Made by a program: the position numbers and the translations under genes. Under the pieces are notes generated by a model. It saw only the letters and a list, made by a program, of their open reading frames with translations. It searched no databases and was not told the origin of the DNA. From assembly GCA_016870675.1 (NCBI GenBank), contig VGAU01000105.1:1-6488 (forward strand): a stretch of DNA of 6,488 nucleotides, read 5' to 3'. Position 1 is the first letter of the stretch; each line of letters opens with the position of its first letter. The stretch comes from Actinomycetota bacterium (GTDB lineage: Bacteria; Actinomycetota; Humimicrobiia; Humimicrobiales; Humimicrobiaceae). Shown piece after piece: positions 6,220 through 6,488 of this stretch.

Positions 6220-6488
6220 TCACATATCATTTTTATCCCTGCAATGATCTAAAACCCATTTTACCCATTTTTCCAGGCCAATGCCAGTTTTACAGGATAT
6301 TTTTATCACCTCAGAACGGGGATTAAGATCACCAACTTTTTTAATAAAAAACTTCTGGTTAAAATCACTTATCTTTATTAGATCCATTTTATTCAGTAAA
6401 ATCAAATTACTTTTAATAAAGACTGGTGGATACTTTACCGGTTTATCATCTCCTTCACTTACCGATGATATTACAATTTTATAATCCT
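6220..6488 (-). CDS. hypB: Hydrogenase nickel incorporation GTPase HypB, C-terminal part (5' end outside window)
   Basis: HypB is the GTPase that works with HypA in nickel insertion. The - strand frame is open to the right edge and 88 residues are visible; a TTG at 6405 is internal. The fragment reads ISSVSEGDDKPVKYPPVF near its start, the typical HypB segment, then LLNKMDL, the G4 guanine-specificity motif NKxD (6382-6393), then NPRSEVIKISCKTG with the G5 motif as SCKTG, and GLEKWVKWVLDH at the C-terminus. Nothing of the P-loop or metal-binding N-terminus is in the window. It is on the same strand as, and 160 bp upstream of, hydB, with a promoter in between. Confidence 0.94.
   Translation of the reverse strand, partial: DYKIVISSVSEGDDKPVKYPPVFIKSNLILLNKMDLIKISDFNQKFFIKKVGDLNPRSEVIKISCKTGIGLEKWVKWVLDHCRDKNDM

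Noticed and set aside
1..6488. CRISPR arrays, tRNA/rRNA genes, insertion sequences, defence genes
   Set aside because: No regular repeats, tRNA-like folds, transposase motifs or terminal repeats were seen on either strand.

Overview
The window is a low-GC, tightly packed hydrogenase locus. It most likely comes from an anaerobic bacterium. Bacterial origin is inferred from strong Shine-Dalgarno sites, GTG starts, translationally coupled gene junctions and a sigma70/SigA-type promoter ahead of the main operon. A Firmicutes-like or other low-GC anaerobic lineage fits, but the phylum cannot be fixed from the sequence alone.

Layout: the 3' end of hypE lies on the + strand at the left edge (3-647). 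Everything else is on the - strand and reads right to left: the 3' end of hypB (6220 to the right edge), a 160-bp promoter region, then four structural genes in the order hydB (beta, 5028-6059), hydG (gamma, 4170-5027), hydD (delta, small subunit, 3415-4170) and hydA (alpha, large subunit, 2095-3396). After these come a hydrogenase maturation protease (1548-2051), an unknown 84-residue helical protein (1151-1405) and hypA (775-1119). hypE and hypA converge over a 127-bp AT-rich gap. No stretch above 300 bp lacks a gene.

Function: the four structural genes encode a cytoplasmic group 3b-type (sulfhydrogenase-like, NAD(P)-linked) [NiFe]-hydrogenase, in the beta-gamma-delta-alpha order known from Pyrococcus furiosus hydBGDA. 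Electrons should pass between the Ni-Fe site (alpha), the Fe-S relay (delta), the two ferredoxin-type clusters of beta, and the FAD/NAD(P) and [2Fe-2S] subunit gamma. HypE supplies the CN ligands, HypA/HypB deliver nickel, and the protease removes the C-terminal tail of alpha after nickel insertion. This is a known system and I see no wholly new one.

The most notable points are: (i) the large subunit has no ATG/GTG/TTG start in the right place, and its conserved RVEGHG motif lies upstream of the first usable start, behind a good GGAGG, pointing to an ATA/ATT start, a stop readthrough or a sequence error; (ii) the beta subunit lacks cysteines where I recall the family having them; (iii) a strong extended -10 promoter has a symmetric and directly repeated site at its predicted start point; (iv) a 10-bp all-A/T hairpin separates hydA from its protease; (v) a small unknown protein sits among the maturation genes.
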